This document shows, piece after piece, positions 1 through 7,643 of a stretch of DNA of 17,676 nt. Below the pieces are notes generated by a model. The model saw only the letters and a program-made list of their open reading frames with translations, did not search any database and was not told the DNA's origin. The number at the start of each line of letters is the position of its first letter. Position 1 is the first letter of the stretch. A program made the position numbers and the translations under genes. The stretch is from an uncultured Bacteroidota bacterium (GTDB lineage Bacteria; Bacteroidota; Bacteroidia; UBA7662): contig CAIOCC010000047.1 of NCBI GenBank assembly GCA_903856555.1, positions 1 to 17,676 of the forward strand, given 5' to 3'.

Positions 1-447
1 GGTTTGCGTCTTATGCATCCCAACAGCCGGATCTTGGGTTTGTTCCAACCGCATCTCTACAGCCGAACCCGGGACTTTGCATCGGAATTTGCCCGCTCCC
101 TTTCGGCCTTGGACGAATGTTGGTTGCTGCCGGTGTATGCCGCCCGCGAGAAGCCCATGACCGGCGTAGATAGTTCATTGATTGCCAAGGATATGACCTG
201 TCCAAATCGATGCTTACCGATCAGCGAAGGCCTGTGCCCAGATTGGATACAGGACGTGTTGGAACATCCTTCGGATTTAGTAGTTACCATCGGAGCCGGC
301 GATATCGATCAGTATTTGGAGGCCCTTTCGGTTCGGATTCTGGCCGAGGATTCGCTGTCCTCCCTCTCTTCAAAGCCCCTGGGTCCGCAATCATCGGAAT
401 CGCCCACCAACCCCAACCCAACCAACGACCGTGATCTCTTCGCTTAG
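1..447 (+). CDS. murC: UDP-N-acetylmuramate--L-alanine ligase, C-terminal part (5' end outside window)
   Basis: MurC adds L-alanine to UDP-MurNAc in the cytoplasm, the first amino-acid step of peptidoglycan precursor synthesis. Only the C-terminal domain is present: the reading frame is open from base 1 and ends at TAG 445-447. The diagnostic block is FQPHLYSRTRDFASEFA, followed by LLPVYAAREKP, a Gly-Val-Asp-Ser stretch, and VTIGAGDID near the end, all in the order seen in MurC. The ATP-binding and central domains lie upstream of the window. After GAGDID the protein runs on for more than 40 residues, the last 30 or so rich in Ser, Pro and Asn, which looks like an unstructured tail. The end of the gene overlaps the ftsQ start by 17 bases, so the two are likely translated in a coupled way. 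Identity is sure; the true start is not visible. Confidence 0.93.
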   Translation, partial: GLRLMHPNSRILGLFQPHLYSRTRDFASEFARSLSALDECWLLPVYAAREKPMTGVDSSLIAKDMTCPNRCLPISEGLCPDWIQDVLEHPSDLVVTIGAGDIDQYLEALSVRILAEDSLSSLSSKPLGPQSSESPTNPNPTNDRDLFA

Positions 448-1207
448 AAATCAAATACGCTCGCTGCAGGGAGCCTCGGTCCGCCTTGCCTTGCTCCGTA
501 TCCTGGGGTTGGGCTTGGTGACGGTGGTTTGGCTGGGGGCCCAGAACGAACTAAAGGCCACCAAAATCAAAAAAGTCGCGGTGGTTTACCGGGATCACCA
601 TGGGATGCATCTCTTGAGTGAACGGGAAATTTCAAGGGTGGTGGCTTTGAAGGCGAAGCGACCACCTCGAGGGATCATGAACCGTGAAAAGGCTTTGAGA
701 TCCCAGCCCTCCCTGGTCGGAGCGGACCTTAGCCTTGGTTTGGATGGCATCCTAAGGGTGGAAGTCGAATCGAGTCGCCCCCTGATGAGGGTCATGCCGG
801 TGGGCAGGCCGGGGTATTATTTGGATGATCGCGGATGCGGTATTCCCCTAAGTCCTGGCTTTGCTTGGCCTCTGCCCTTGGTTCTGGGGGCGGTGCCCGG
901 TCACTGGTCCCAAGGCAAGGCTTCATCGCATGCCGGACTGGCCTTGGCCCTTCGTTCCCACCAAACGTTGGCGGATGATTCCATCCTAGGACAGGAGGTA
1001 ACCCAATATGTGCTATCCGGTGAGGACTCGGCCTCGTTGGAATTGCAAACCCGTTCCGGCCAGCGCATCTGGGTGGGGACTTCCATGGGCTTGGCCTCCA
1101 AGTTGAACAAACTATCGCTTTTTTATTGTTGGGCCCCAGCGGATTCGCTCCCCACACGTTTTCATAACATCAATCTCATTTTTAAAGATCAAATTGTATG
1201 TCGCTAA
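431..1207 (+). CDS. ftsQ: cell division protein FtsQ/DivIB family
   Basis: FtsQ is a single-pass membrane protein that links the cytoplasmic division ring (FtsA/FtsZ) to the periplasmic septal synthesis machinery. The 258-residue product has a short basic N-terminus, one hydrophobic segment at about residues 19-37, and a periplasmic remainder. Visible family features are the POTRA-like region up to about residue 120 (including the stretch DGILRVEVESSRP), then GYYLDDRGCGIPLSP, LPLVLG, and a C-terminal end NINLIFKDQIVC of the kind seen in Bacteroidota FtsQ. I chose the GTG at 431: no ATG lies upstream of the membrane segment, and the next candidate (TTG 491) would cut into the membrane anchor. 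The gene overlaps murC by 17 bases and ftsA by 10. FtsQ sequences diverge widely, so context adds much to the call. Confidence 0.88.
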   Translation: MISSLRNQIRSLQGASVRLALLRILGLGLVTVVWLGAQNELKATKIKKVAVVYRDHHGMHLLSEREISRVVALKAKRPPRGIMNREKALRSQPSLVGADLSLGLDGILRVEVESSRPLMRVMPVGRPGYYLDDRGCGIPLSPGFAWPLPLVLGAVPGHWSQGKASSHAGLALALRSHQTLADDSILGQEVTQYVLSGEDSASLELQTRSGQRIWVGTSMGLASKLNKLSLFYCWAPADSLPTRFHNINLIFKDQIVCR

Positions 1208-2601
1208 ATTTTTCCAGCCTCAAGAACGCTGTTTCTCCCCGCAAGGCACCGGAGCCGGCCGCCAAGCCTGCTCCCGATCCCGAAATTGTAGTCGGCCTGG
1301 ACATAGGGACCACCAAAATCTGCGCAGTGGTCGGTCGGCGCAATGAACACAACAAGGTGGATATTCTGGGTATGGGTTCCGCCGTTTCACAGGGGGTGAA
1401 CCGCGGGACGGTGGCCAATATTGAACTGACGGTTCAGTCCATCAAGCAAGCCGTGGCCGAGGCTTCGGCACGATCGGGCGTAGATATCCGCGTTGTCAAC
1501 GTGGGGATTGCAGGTCAACACATTCGGAGTCATCAACAGCGCAATATGATGACCCGCCAAAGCCGCGAAACCGAGATATCCAAAGCGGATGTGAATCGAT
1601 TGTTGCAGGAGATGTACCGAGTTCCCCAACAAGCTGGTTATGAAATTATTCATGTTTTGCCCCAGGATTATACCGTGGATGGTGAGAAAGACATCACCAA
1701 CCCGGCGGGCATGAGCGGTATTACCCTGGAGGGTATGTTCCATGTGATTACCGGATCGGTGGGAGCCATCATGAACATCAAACGTTGCGTTGAACTTTCC
1801 GGATTGCTCATCAATGGATTGACCCTTGAGCCTTTGGCTTCGGCAGAAGCGGTCCTGGGCCAGGACGAGAAGGATGCCGGAGTGGTTTTGGTGGATATCG
1901 GAGGCGGCACAACGGATATTGCGATTTTTCATCAGAACATCATTCGTCATACCGCGGTGATTCCCTTGGGGGGCAATATCATCACCCAGGATATTCGGGA
2001 AGGATGTTCGGTTTTGTTTGATCAGGCCGAAGCGCTCAAAGTTCGTTTTGGTTCGGCCTTGGCCCACGAAAGCATGGCCAATGAAGTGGTTTCAATTCCC
2101 GGCATCCGGGGTCGAGATCCCAAAGAAATCAGCCTACTTACCTTGGCGAATATTATCAACGCCCGGGTCAAAGAAATCATTCAACATGTTCAGTATGAAA
2201 TCCGTAGCTCTGGTTACGAAAAGAGACTGAGTGCGGGGATTGTCCTCACCGGGGGCGGTGCCCGTTTGAAGAACATCAAGCATTTGTTTTCGTTGATGAC
2301 GGGAATGGAGGCCTGCGTTGGGGATTCCAACGGGCATTTGAGCCAAGCGCCGGATCTCATCAAATCCCCGGTTTATGCCACGGTTTGTGGATTGGTTTTG
2401 ACCTCCTTGGCCAAAATCGATGCCGATGAAAGAACCAAGAGCGGACCAGGAAACAGCGTGACCATCCCTGAAGGCGGGAACGATGATGAAAGCGCTCGAA
2501 CGCCGGTCCGCGAAGGATTGCTGGATCGCTTGCTATCAGCCTTACCGGGCCTGTTTATAGACCCCGAATTAGGCTCCAAAAACGACCCGCATCGTGGATA
2601 A
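1198..2601 (+). CDS. ftsA: cell division protein FtsA
   Basis: FtsA is an actin-like ATPase that anchors FtsZ to the inner face of the membrane and recruits later division proteins. The actin-fold signatures are clear: the phosphate-1 loop GLDIGTTK (residues 33-40), the phosphate-2 loop VDIGGGTTD (232-240), and the adenosine motif TGGGARL (351-357). A C-terminal amphipathic stretch, EGLLDRLLSALPGLF (439-453), fits the FtsA membrane-targeting helix. Length is 467 residues, longer than the roughly 420 of the E. coli protein. Part of the excess is an N-terminal extension of about 28 residues rich in Ala and Pro (APEPAAKPAPDPE) before the first strand. No later start before the first actin motif would remove it, since the next Met is residue 59. 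The ATG at 1198 sits inside the end of ftsQ (10-base overlap), which suggests translational coupling. Confidence 0.97.
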   Translation: MSLNFSSLKNAVSPRKAPEPAAKPAPDPEIVVGLDIGTTKICAVVGRRNEHNKVDILGMGSAVSQGVNRGTVANIELTVQSIKQAVAEASARSGVDIRVVNVGIAGQHIRSHQQRNMMTRQSRETEISKADVNRLLQEMYRVPQQAGYEIIHVLPQDYTVDGEKDITNPAGMSGITLEGMFHVITGSVGAIMNIKRCVELSGLLINGLTLEPLASAEAVLGQDEKDAGVVLVDIGGGTTDIAIFHQNIIRHTAVIPLGGNIITQDIREGCSVLFDQAEALKVRFGSALAHESMANEVVSIPGIRGRDPKEISLLTLANIINARVKEIIQHVQYEIRSSGYEKRLSAGIVLTGGGARLKNIKHLFSLMTGMEACVGDSNGHLSQAPDLIKSPVYATVCGLVLTSLAKIDADERTKSGPGNSVTIPEGGNDDESARTPVREGLLDRLLSALPGLFIDPELGSKNDPHRG

Positions 2602-2642
2602 TTTTTAATTGAACTTTCTGGTATTTAACAAAAAACGATAAA

Positions 2643-2650
2643 TAAATTTA
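2643..2650 (+). promoter_or_regulatory. candidate ftsZ promoter -7 box in an AT-rich leader
   Basis: The 74 bases between ftsA and ftsZ (2602-2675) are strikingly AT-rich compared with the genes around them. TAAATTTA at 2643-2650 matches the Bacteroidota -7 consensus TAnnTTTG except for the last base. It lies within the perfect 10-base palindrome ATAAATTTAT (2642-2651). No TTTG is found at a good -33 distance; the nearest partial candidate is TTTC at 2615-2618, 24 bases upstream. No Shine-Dalgarno sequence precedes the ftsZ ATG. The stretch may hold an ftsZ promoter, or may simply be an AU-rich, unstructured translation leader, which is common in this phylum. Confidence 0.3.
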
Positions 2651-2675
2651 TAGCCACTTTAATTCAAATTCTTTT

Positions 2676-4550
2676 ATGACGCCACTCAGCAATTTTCAGT
2701 TCAGTTTGGGATCCAACCCCGGTGCCATTATCAAAGTGATCGGCATCGGTGGAGCCGGAGGAAACGCCGTCAATCACATGTTTCAGAAAGGCATCAAGGA
2801 CGTGGACTTTTTGGTTTGTAACACCGATTACCAGGCCTTGGAACGCAATCTGGTGAGGAATCGCCTTCAATTGGGTCCCCACTTAACCGAAGGACGTGGC
2901 GCTGGCAATCAACCCGAAATCGGGCGTAAGGCTGCCGTGGAGACCATGGAGGAATTCAAGGAACTCATTGGCAGCGAAACCAAAATGGTCTTTATAACGG
3001 CCGGATTGGGTGGTGGAACCGGAACCGGTGCAGCACCTGTCTTGGCCGAAGCTTGCAGGGCCCTCGATATTTTGACGGTGGGTATTGTTACCCTGCCTTT
3101 TTCTTTTGAGGGCAAGAAGCGTCTGGAACAGGCCGAACATGGATTGAAAGAATTGCGTCGTTTTTGTGATACCACGCTGGTCATTAGCAACGACAAGGTT
3201 CGCGAACTGTTTGGAAATCTGGTATTTAAAGATGCCTTTGCCAAGGCGGACGATGTTTTGGCCTCCGCGGCCAAGGGTATTGCCGAAATTATTACGGTGG
3301 ACGGTTACGTGAATGTCGATTTTGCCGATGTTCGAACCGTTTTGCAACAGAGTGGCAAAGCGGTCATGGGTTCTGGCCAGGCCAGCGGTGAGAACCGCGC
3401 CTTGGAGGCCGTACGCTTGGCCTTGTCCTCTCCTTTGCTCAGCGAGAACGACATATCCGGTGCCCGCAATATTTTGATTAACATGAGCAGTGGGAATGAT
3501 GACCCTATTCGATTGGACGAAATCGGAGAAATTAACGATTATGTCCAAACCGAGGCAGGATCTGGGACCGATGTTATCTGGGGGAATTGCACCGACGATG
3601 AATTGGGAGATGCACTTCGAGTTACCTTGATTGCCACCGGATTCGAAGGGGATGCTCGCCGCGATTACGGCAAGGCAACTGGCTCGGCGGGTGCAGGGTG
3701 GCAGCCATCCACAACCGACAAACCGTCCGTGGTCATTCATACGCTCGATGCGCCAGTTGTTGCTGAGCAAGCCCAGGTTGCTGCACAAGCCCCGGTCGCT
3801 GAGCAAGCTCCGATCGCTGAGCAAGCTCCGGTCGAGGAAGAGACGCTGCCCATGTTCACCTTGATTGACGATGAATACATGGACGATGAGGGGGACAACG
3901 GATCGGATCCGACCCCAACAACGCCCAGCCCGGAGCCTCAAGGGCCGGCTTTTGAACAGGGTTCCCTTGATTTGTTTACCAGGGTTTGGAATTTGGATGA
4001 TGCTGCTTCTCCTTTCGCTTCGGATGAACCTAGCAACGAACGGAACGATGAACCGGTCGCCGCTTTGAGCGCTTCGGGAACGGAGTTGAACGATGAGGTC
4101 AATCCATTCTTTGGATACGACGGTCCGGTCGAATGGGACTTGGCACCGGTGAATGTTGAATCCACCGCGTCCATCACCGCATCCATCAACGCGGCCGTCC
4201 CTGCAGCGGATTTGGAACCCGTCAACACGGCGCCTGCTCCTTCTCCCATGCCTTCGGTGGACCCATCGCCCGTTTATGCGAGCGGTCCTTCCGAAGAAGA
4301 TGTCTTAACGCGCTCGCGCCAGCGCATTCAGAATCTGCGCAGTCTAAATTCTCTGATATCCGGTGGGAATGTTGCGCTCGAAGAATTAGAAAAAGTGCCG
4401 GCCTATGTCCGGGCAGGCTATCAACCAGCGCCTGCTGCTTCCAGTTCGGACCTACCTTTGAGCCGTACAACGGTGACGGAAAGACCTTTGGGTTCGGGTG
4501 CTCCCTTATTCAAAACGGACAACCGGTACCTGCACGATAACGTAGATTAA
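2676..4550 (+). CDS. ftsZ: cell division protein FtsZ with very long C-terminal linker
   Basis: FtsZ is the tubulin-like GTPase that polymerises into the division ring. The globular part covers about residues 15-325: VIGIGGAGGNAVNHM near the N-terminus, the tubulin signature GGGTGTG at 112-118, NDKV at 172-175, and the T7 synergy loop NVDFADV at 213-219 with both acidic catalytic residues (D215, D218). A long acidic, Pro/Ala/Thr-rich linker of about 250 residues follows; it includes four 6-residue repeats of the VAEQAP type (362-385). A conserved basic segment (RSRQRIQNLRSLN) and EELEKVPAYVRAGYQP then lead to the C-terminal peptide YLHDNVD, the Bacteroidota form that docks FtsA. Length is 624 residues against about 383 in E. 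coli. The start ATG 2676 places the first strand correctly. A long open frame on the opposite strand inside this gene is not considered coding. Confidence 0.98.
   Translation: MTPLSNFQFSLGSNPGAIIKVIGIGGAGGNAVNHMFQKGIKDVDFLVCNTDYQALERNLVRNRLQLGPHLTEGRGAGNQPEIGRKAAVETMEEFKELIGSETKMVFITAGLGGGTGTGAAPVLAEACRALDILTVGIVTLPFSFEGKKRLEQAEHGLKELRRFCDTTLVISNDKVRELFGNLVFKDAFAKADDVLASAAKGIAEIITVDGYVNVDFADVRTVLQQSGKAVMGSGQASGENRALEAVRLALSSPLLSENDISGARNILINMSSGNDDPIRLDEIGEINDYVQTEAGSGTDVIWGNCTDDELGDALRVTLIATGFEGDARRDYGKATGSAGAGWQPSTTDKPSVVIHTLDAPVVAEQAQVAAQAPVAEQAPIAEQAPVEEETLPMFTLIDDEYMDDEGDNGSDPTPTTPSPEPQGPAFEQGSLDLFTRVWNLDDAASPFASDEPSNERNDEPVAALSASGTELNDEVNPFFGYDGPVEWDLAPVNVESTASITASINAAVPAADLEPVNTAPAPSPMPSVDPSPVYASGPSEEDVLTRSRQRIQNLRSLNSLISGGNVALEELEKVPAYVRAGYQPAPAASSSDLPLSRTTVTERPLGSGAPLFKTDNRYLHDNVD
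3759..3830 (+). repeat. four tandem 18-base units in the ftsZ linker
   Basis: Four in-frame 18-base units lie at 3759-3776, 3777-3794, 3795-3812 and 3813-3830. They encode VAEQAQ, VAAQAP, VAEQAP and IAEQAP, and a partial fifth unit begins VEEE. The last two units are identical at DNA level except for the first base (gtc versus atc). The repeat falls in the disordered linker, where changes in copy number would not disturb the fold. It looks like recent slippage or unequal recombination. Confidence 0.85.
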
Positions 4551-4585
4551 TTTTCCACTTACCTGGCCTCCCATTCCGATTTGCG

Positions 4586-5686
4586 ATGAATATAGCCATC
4601 CTCAAAGAAGCTAGTCCGGAATGCCGGGTTGCTGCCACCCCTGAATTGGTCCAAGCCTGGATCACACGGGGTCACCGGGTTTGGGTCGAAACAGGGGCAG
4701 GTTCCGCAGCGGCTTATCCCGATGAGGCCTACCAAAACGCGGGCGCTCAAGGCGGCTCAAGGACGGATATCCCCAGCGATACCGAGGTCTTGGTGACGGT
4801 CAACTGCCCCGCGGAACTTCCACTCCCCGGTTTGAGGTGGCTGATCGGTACCTTGTCGCCGGCCCGCCACCGTTCGCTGTTGGCAGCCTGGGCGGAGTCG
4901 GGTCTTAGCATCCTCAGTTTGGATGCCTTGCCTCGAATAACCCGTGCCCAGAACATGGATGTTCTCTCCAGCCAAGCATCGTTGGGCGGGTACCATGCCG
5001 TGGTCGAGGCCGCTGCACTTTTGCCCCGGTGTTTTCCGATGATGATGACCGCAGCAGGGACCGTGGTGCCTGCCCGGGTTTTGGTGATTGGTGCTGGTGT
5101 GGCTGGACTGCAGGCCATTGCAACGGCCAAGCGATTGGGGGCGGTGGTGGCAGCTTTTGATACCCGGCCTTCGGTCAAGGAACAGGTGGAGAGTCTTGGT
5201 GGGCAATTTATCGAAGTCGAAGGTGCGGTGGAGGATCGCCAAGCCGGGGGCTATGCGGTGGAGCAAAGCGAGGACTACCGCCAACGACAACAGGAGCGTC
5301 TCAACGAGGAGCTCCTCAAGGCGGATGTGGTGATTACCACCGCTCAAATCCCTGGTCAAAGGGCTCCTGTTCTTATTTCGTCGGCCATGCTAGCCCGAAT
5401 GAAAGCCGGTTCCGTTGTGATGGACTTGGCGGCCGCTGGTGGTGGGAATTGTGAAGGCACCGTGGATGGTCAGAATATTCGATTGGGTCAGGCCTTGGTT
5501 TGCGGTCGGTCGGCTCCTGCTTCGGCCAAGGCCCAGGATGCCAGCCGAATGTATTCCAAGAATTTACTTGCCTTCACGGCTTTGCTGGAAACCGAAGAAC
5601 CCGCCAAGTGGGATCTCGGTCGTGATGAAATTGTAACCGCTTGCTGCTTGGCCCATGATGGGAAGAAGCAAGGGCTGCTCGCCTAA
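4586..5686 (+). CDS. pntAA: proton-translocating NAD(P) transhydrogenase, alpha subunit part 1 (NAD(H)-binding domain I)
   Basis: This is the soluble NAD(H)-binding subunit of the membrane transhydrogenase, which passes hydride from NADH to NADP+ while protons flow into the cell. The 366-residue product matches the alanine dehydrogenase/PntA fold. It starts MNIAILKE with RVAATPE close behind; the NADH-site loop RAQNMDVLSSQA is at 120-131, and the Rossmann motif VIGAGVAGLQAIATAKRLGA spans 167-186. D192 ends the second strand (AAFDTRP). VVITTAQIPGQRAP and MKAGSVVMDLAA follow, as in PntA. It lacks the membrane helices fused to it in E. coli PntA; these are encoded by the next gene, as in the three-subunit enzymes of Rhodospirillum rubrum and Thermus. 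Alanine dehydrogenase is a relative, but the pntAB and pntB neighbours settle the call. The ftsZ gap is 35 bases, with no clear promoter. Confidence 0.96.
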   Translation: MNIAILKEASPECRVAATPELVQAWITRGHRVWVETGAGSAAAYPDEAYQNAGAQGGSRTDIPSDTEVLVTVNCPAELPLPGLRWLIGTLSPARHRSLLAAWAESGLSILSLDALPRITRAQNMDVLSSQASLGGYHAVVEAAALLPRCFPMMMTAAGTVVPARVLVIGAGVAGLQAIATAKRLGAVVAAFDTRPSVKEQVESLGGQFIEVEGAVEDRQAGGYAVEQSEDYRQRQQERLNEELLKADVVITTAQIPGQRAPVLISSAMLARMKAGSVVMDLAAAGGGNCEGTVDGQNIRLGQALVCGRSAPASAKAQDASRMYSKNLLAFTALLETEEPAKWDLGRDEIVTACCLAHDGKKQGLLA

Positions 5687-5712
5687 TCGCATGGACCTCT
5701 AAATTGGAAACG

Positions 5713-6033
5713 ATGGAATGGAGCTTACAGGATTTGCCAACACTGATTAACAGTGTACTGCCTCACCTTTATTTGCTATTGCTCGCTGTTTTTTTGGGCA
5801 TTGAAGTGATTGGTCGGGTGCCGCAGGTTTTGCACACCCCCCTGATGTCTGGTTCGAACGCCCTCTCAGGAGTGGTGGTGGTCGGGTCCATTCTCTTGGT
5901 GGGCAAGGCCGAGCAGGCTCCTTGGCCGGTCTTGGTTTTGGGTTGCTTGTCCTTGGTCTTAGCCACCGTGAATGTGGTGGGTGGATTTGCCGTTACCGGG
6001 CGTATGCTCAACATGTTCCGCAAAAAGAAATAA
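5713..6033 (+). CDS. pntAB: NAD(P) transhydrogenase, alpha subunit part 2 (membrane)
   Basis: This is the small membrane subunit of the split transhydrogenase; it contributes part of the proton channel. The 106-residue product has three hydrophobic segments, at about residues 14-34, 50-65 and 72-97, and a basic end MFRKKK. The conserved motif LHTPLMSGSNALSG (residues 40-53) corresponds to the HTPLMS motif of E. coli PntA, which includes the channel histidine (here H41). I chose ATG 5713; an in-frame TTG at 5704 would add three residues (MET) and cannot be excluded. A purine-rich ttggaaacg precedes the ATG. The stop at 6031-6033 is one base from the pntB start, so the two membrane subunits are tightly coupled. 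Confidence 0.94.
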   Translation: MEWSLQDLPTLINSVLPHLYLLLLAVFLGIEVIGRVPQVLHTPLMSGSNALSGVVVVGSILLVGKAEQAPWPVLVLGCLSLVLATVNVVGGFAVTGRMLNMFRKKK

Positions 6034-6034
6034 G

Positions 6035-7465
6035 ATGGAAACACTGATGGAGGTGGGCTACTTAGTGGCCCTTGTTTGTTTTGTGTTAGGGATTAAAGGG
6101 ATGAGCGACCCGGCGACCTCCAACCGAGGGAACCTCGTCTTGGCATTGGGCATGGGCTTGGCCGTCTTGGTGACTCTTTTTCTCCCAGGGCTCTCCAACC
6201 TACCGTACATTCTAGGGTCGTTGGTGTTGGGCTCCGTGATAGGACTACGGATGTCTGGGCAGGCCAAAATGACCGAAATGCCGCAGATGGTTTCCTTGCT
6301 CAACGGTTTTGGGGGTTTGGCGGCGGCCTTGGTGGCCTTGGCCGAGGTGGTGGATTTGTTGTACGGTGAGGGTCTGCTTCGTTTGTTGACCCAAACATCG
6401 GGGATGGGATCCATGGGGTCTTATTACTTGGTATTCTACATTGTCACGTTGATGATCAGTTTATCGGTCGGCGGCATCTCGTTTACTGGTTCGGTTTTCG
6501 CAATGGCCAAGTTGGACGGCAAGGTGAGTGGTCAGCCCATACGCTTTCCCATGCAGGGTTTGGTAACCAATGGACTCTTGTTCGCTCAGGTCCTGTTGAT
6601 TGTGGGGATGATCCTGGCTCCTACCTATGCCGAGCCGATGGTCTATCTTCTTTTTGTATTGTCTTTGGTTTACGGGGTCCTTTTTGTAATGCCTATTGGG
6701 GGCGCCGATATGCCGGTCGTCATTTCTTTTTTGAATTCCCTCACCGGTCTGACAGCGGCTACCACGGGATTGCTCTTTGACAACCGCGCCATGCTCATGG
6801 GCGGTGTATTGGTGGGGGCATCGGGGGTTTATTTGACGGTCCTCATGTGCAAAGCCATGAATCGGACCTTGGGCGCCGTTCTTCTGGGTCAGTTCAATGC
6901 CTCTGGTGGCGGTGCCGGTCGTGAGATGAACGGTCAAATCCGGGAAATAGGCACCTACGATGCTGCGGTTTTGCTGGCGTATTCTTCCCGTGTTGTGGTG
7001 GTGCCTGGATACGGAATGGCCGTCGCCCAGGCCCAGCATCCCATGCACGAGCTCGAAAAACTCTTGGTATCGAAAGGCGTTCAATGCCGTTATGCCATTC
7101 ACCCTGTGGCGGGGCGTATGCCCGGCCATATGAATGTTTTGCTAGCCGAGGCCGATGTCTCCTATGATTTGTTGTTGGAGATGGAGGCCATTAATCCTGA
7201 ATTTCCCCAAACCGATGTGGTCGTGGTGGTCGGTGCAAACGATGTGGTCAATCCGGCTGCCGAAACCGATCCGGGTTCTCCCGTCTACGGGATGCCTATT
7301 CTCAAGGCTTACCAGGCCAAGAACATCATTGTGATCAAGCGCTCCATGGCCGCGGGTTATGCCGGTGTTGAGAATGAGCTTTTTTACGACCCCAAAACTC
7401 GGATGTTGTTTGGGGATGCCAAAGCCGTTTTGTCGGAGTTGATCCAAGCCGTCAAGGGTTTGTAA
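6035..7465 (+). CDS. pntB: NAD(P) transhydrogenase, beta subunit (membrane plus NADP(H) domain)
   Basis: PntB carries the remaining membrane helices (domain II, about residues 6-290) and the NADP(H)-binding domain III (about 300-476). Seen signatures are KMTEMPQMVSLLNGFGGLAA (78-97), ISFTGSVFAMAKL (148-160), GGADMPVVISFLNS (222-235), GYGMAVAQAQ (325-334), IHPVAGRMPGHMNVLLAEA (355-373), GANDVVNPAA (400-409) and FGDAKA near the end. D403 in GAND corresponds to the NADP-domain aspartate D392 of E. coli, and N234 to the channel N222. The position of E. coli H91 is N90 here. The chosen start, ATG 6035, begins one base after the pntAB stop; an upstream in-frame ATG at 5972 lies inside pntAB and would add 21 non-homologous residues. 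ATG 6047 is a weaker alternative. The product has 476 residues against 462 in E. coli. Confidence 0.97.
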   Translation: METLMEVGYLVALVCFVLGIKGMSDPATSNRGNLVLALGMGLAVLVTLFLPGLSNLPYILGSLVLGSVIGLRMSGQAKMTEMPQMVSLLNGFGGLAAALVALAEVVDLLYGEGLLRLLTQTSGMGSMGSYYLVFYIVTLMISLSVGGISFTGSVFAMAKLDGKVSGQPIRFPMQGLVTNGLLFAQVLLIVGMILAPTYAEPMVYLLFVLSLVYGVLFVMPIGGADMPVVISFLNSLTGLTAATTGLLFDNRAMLMGGVLVGASGVYLTVLMCKAMNRTLGAVLLGQFNASGGGAGREMNGQIREIGTYDAAVLLAYSSRVVVVPGYGMAVAQAQHPMHELEKLLVSKGVQCRYAIHPVAGRMPGHMNVLLAEADVSYDLLLEMEAINPEFPQTDVVVVVGANDVVNPAAETDPGSPVYGMPILKAYQAKNIIVIKRSMAAGYAGVENELFYDPKTRMLFGDAKAVLSELIQAVKGL

Positions 7466-7510
7466 GGGGTCGATTTCACCGAGAACCGGGGTGAGGGAGG
7501 GCCCTGGTTT

Positions 7511-7538
7511 GGAATCCCAAAAATTATTTTGGATTTCC
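7511..7538 (+). terminator. candidate hairpin terminator after pntB
   Basis: The stretch ggaatcCCAAAAattaTTTTGGatttcc can fold into a stem of 6 bp (CCAAAA/TTTTGG) around a 4-base loop. An outer GGAAT/ATTCC arm pairs if one base is bulged on each side. It begins 46 bases after the pntB stop. The run of T needed for a classic intrinsic terminator is weak; a T-rich patch (caattttt) comes about 14 bases later. The rest of the 178-base gap to gltA (7466-7643) shows no clear TAnnTTTG promoter. A T-rich tract, ctccttttttattttatcc, lies just ahead of the gltA start. Confidence 0.4.
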
Positions 7539-7643
7539 TTCAAAAGGTGCAATTTTTGAGGGGTTCTACGTTCGTGCTTTCGGGCTCTATCCTAGGCCTC
7601 AACAGTGCTCCTTTTTTATTTTATCCAAAATTCTCCCCCAGCC

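Noticed and set aside
1387..2067. Open frame of 226 codons on the minus strand inside ftsA
   Set aside because: Shadow frame of ftsA; no family resemblance and no promoter near its start.
2883..3941. Long open frame (352 codons) on the minus strand inside ftsZ
   Set aside because: It lies wholly opposite a certain gene, its protein resembles no family I know, and it begins and ends at arbitrary points of ftsZ. Such antisense frames arise from codon bias in moderately GC-rich genes.
6461..7129. Open frame of 222 codons on the minus strand inside pntB
   Set aside because: It is very rich in His, Gln and Arg, the composition expected for an antisense reading of membrane-protein codons.
7466..7643. 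Promoter for gltA
   Set aside because: TATTTTG at 7525-7531 is one base short of the TAnnTTTG spacing, forms part of the hairpin stem, and has no -33 TTTG at a proper distance. A promoter must exist or readthrough must occur, but I cannot place it.
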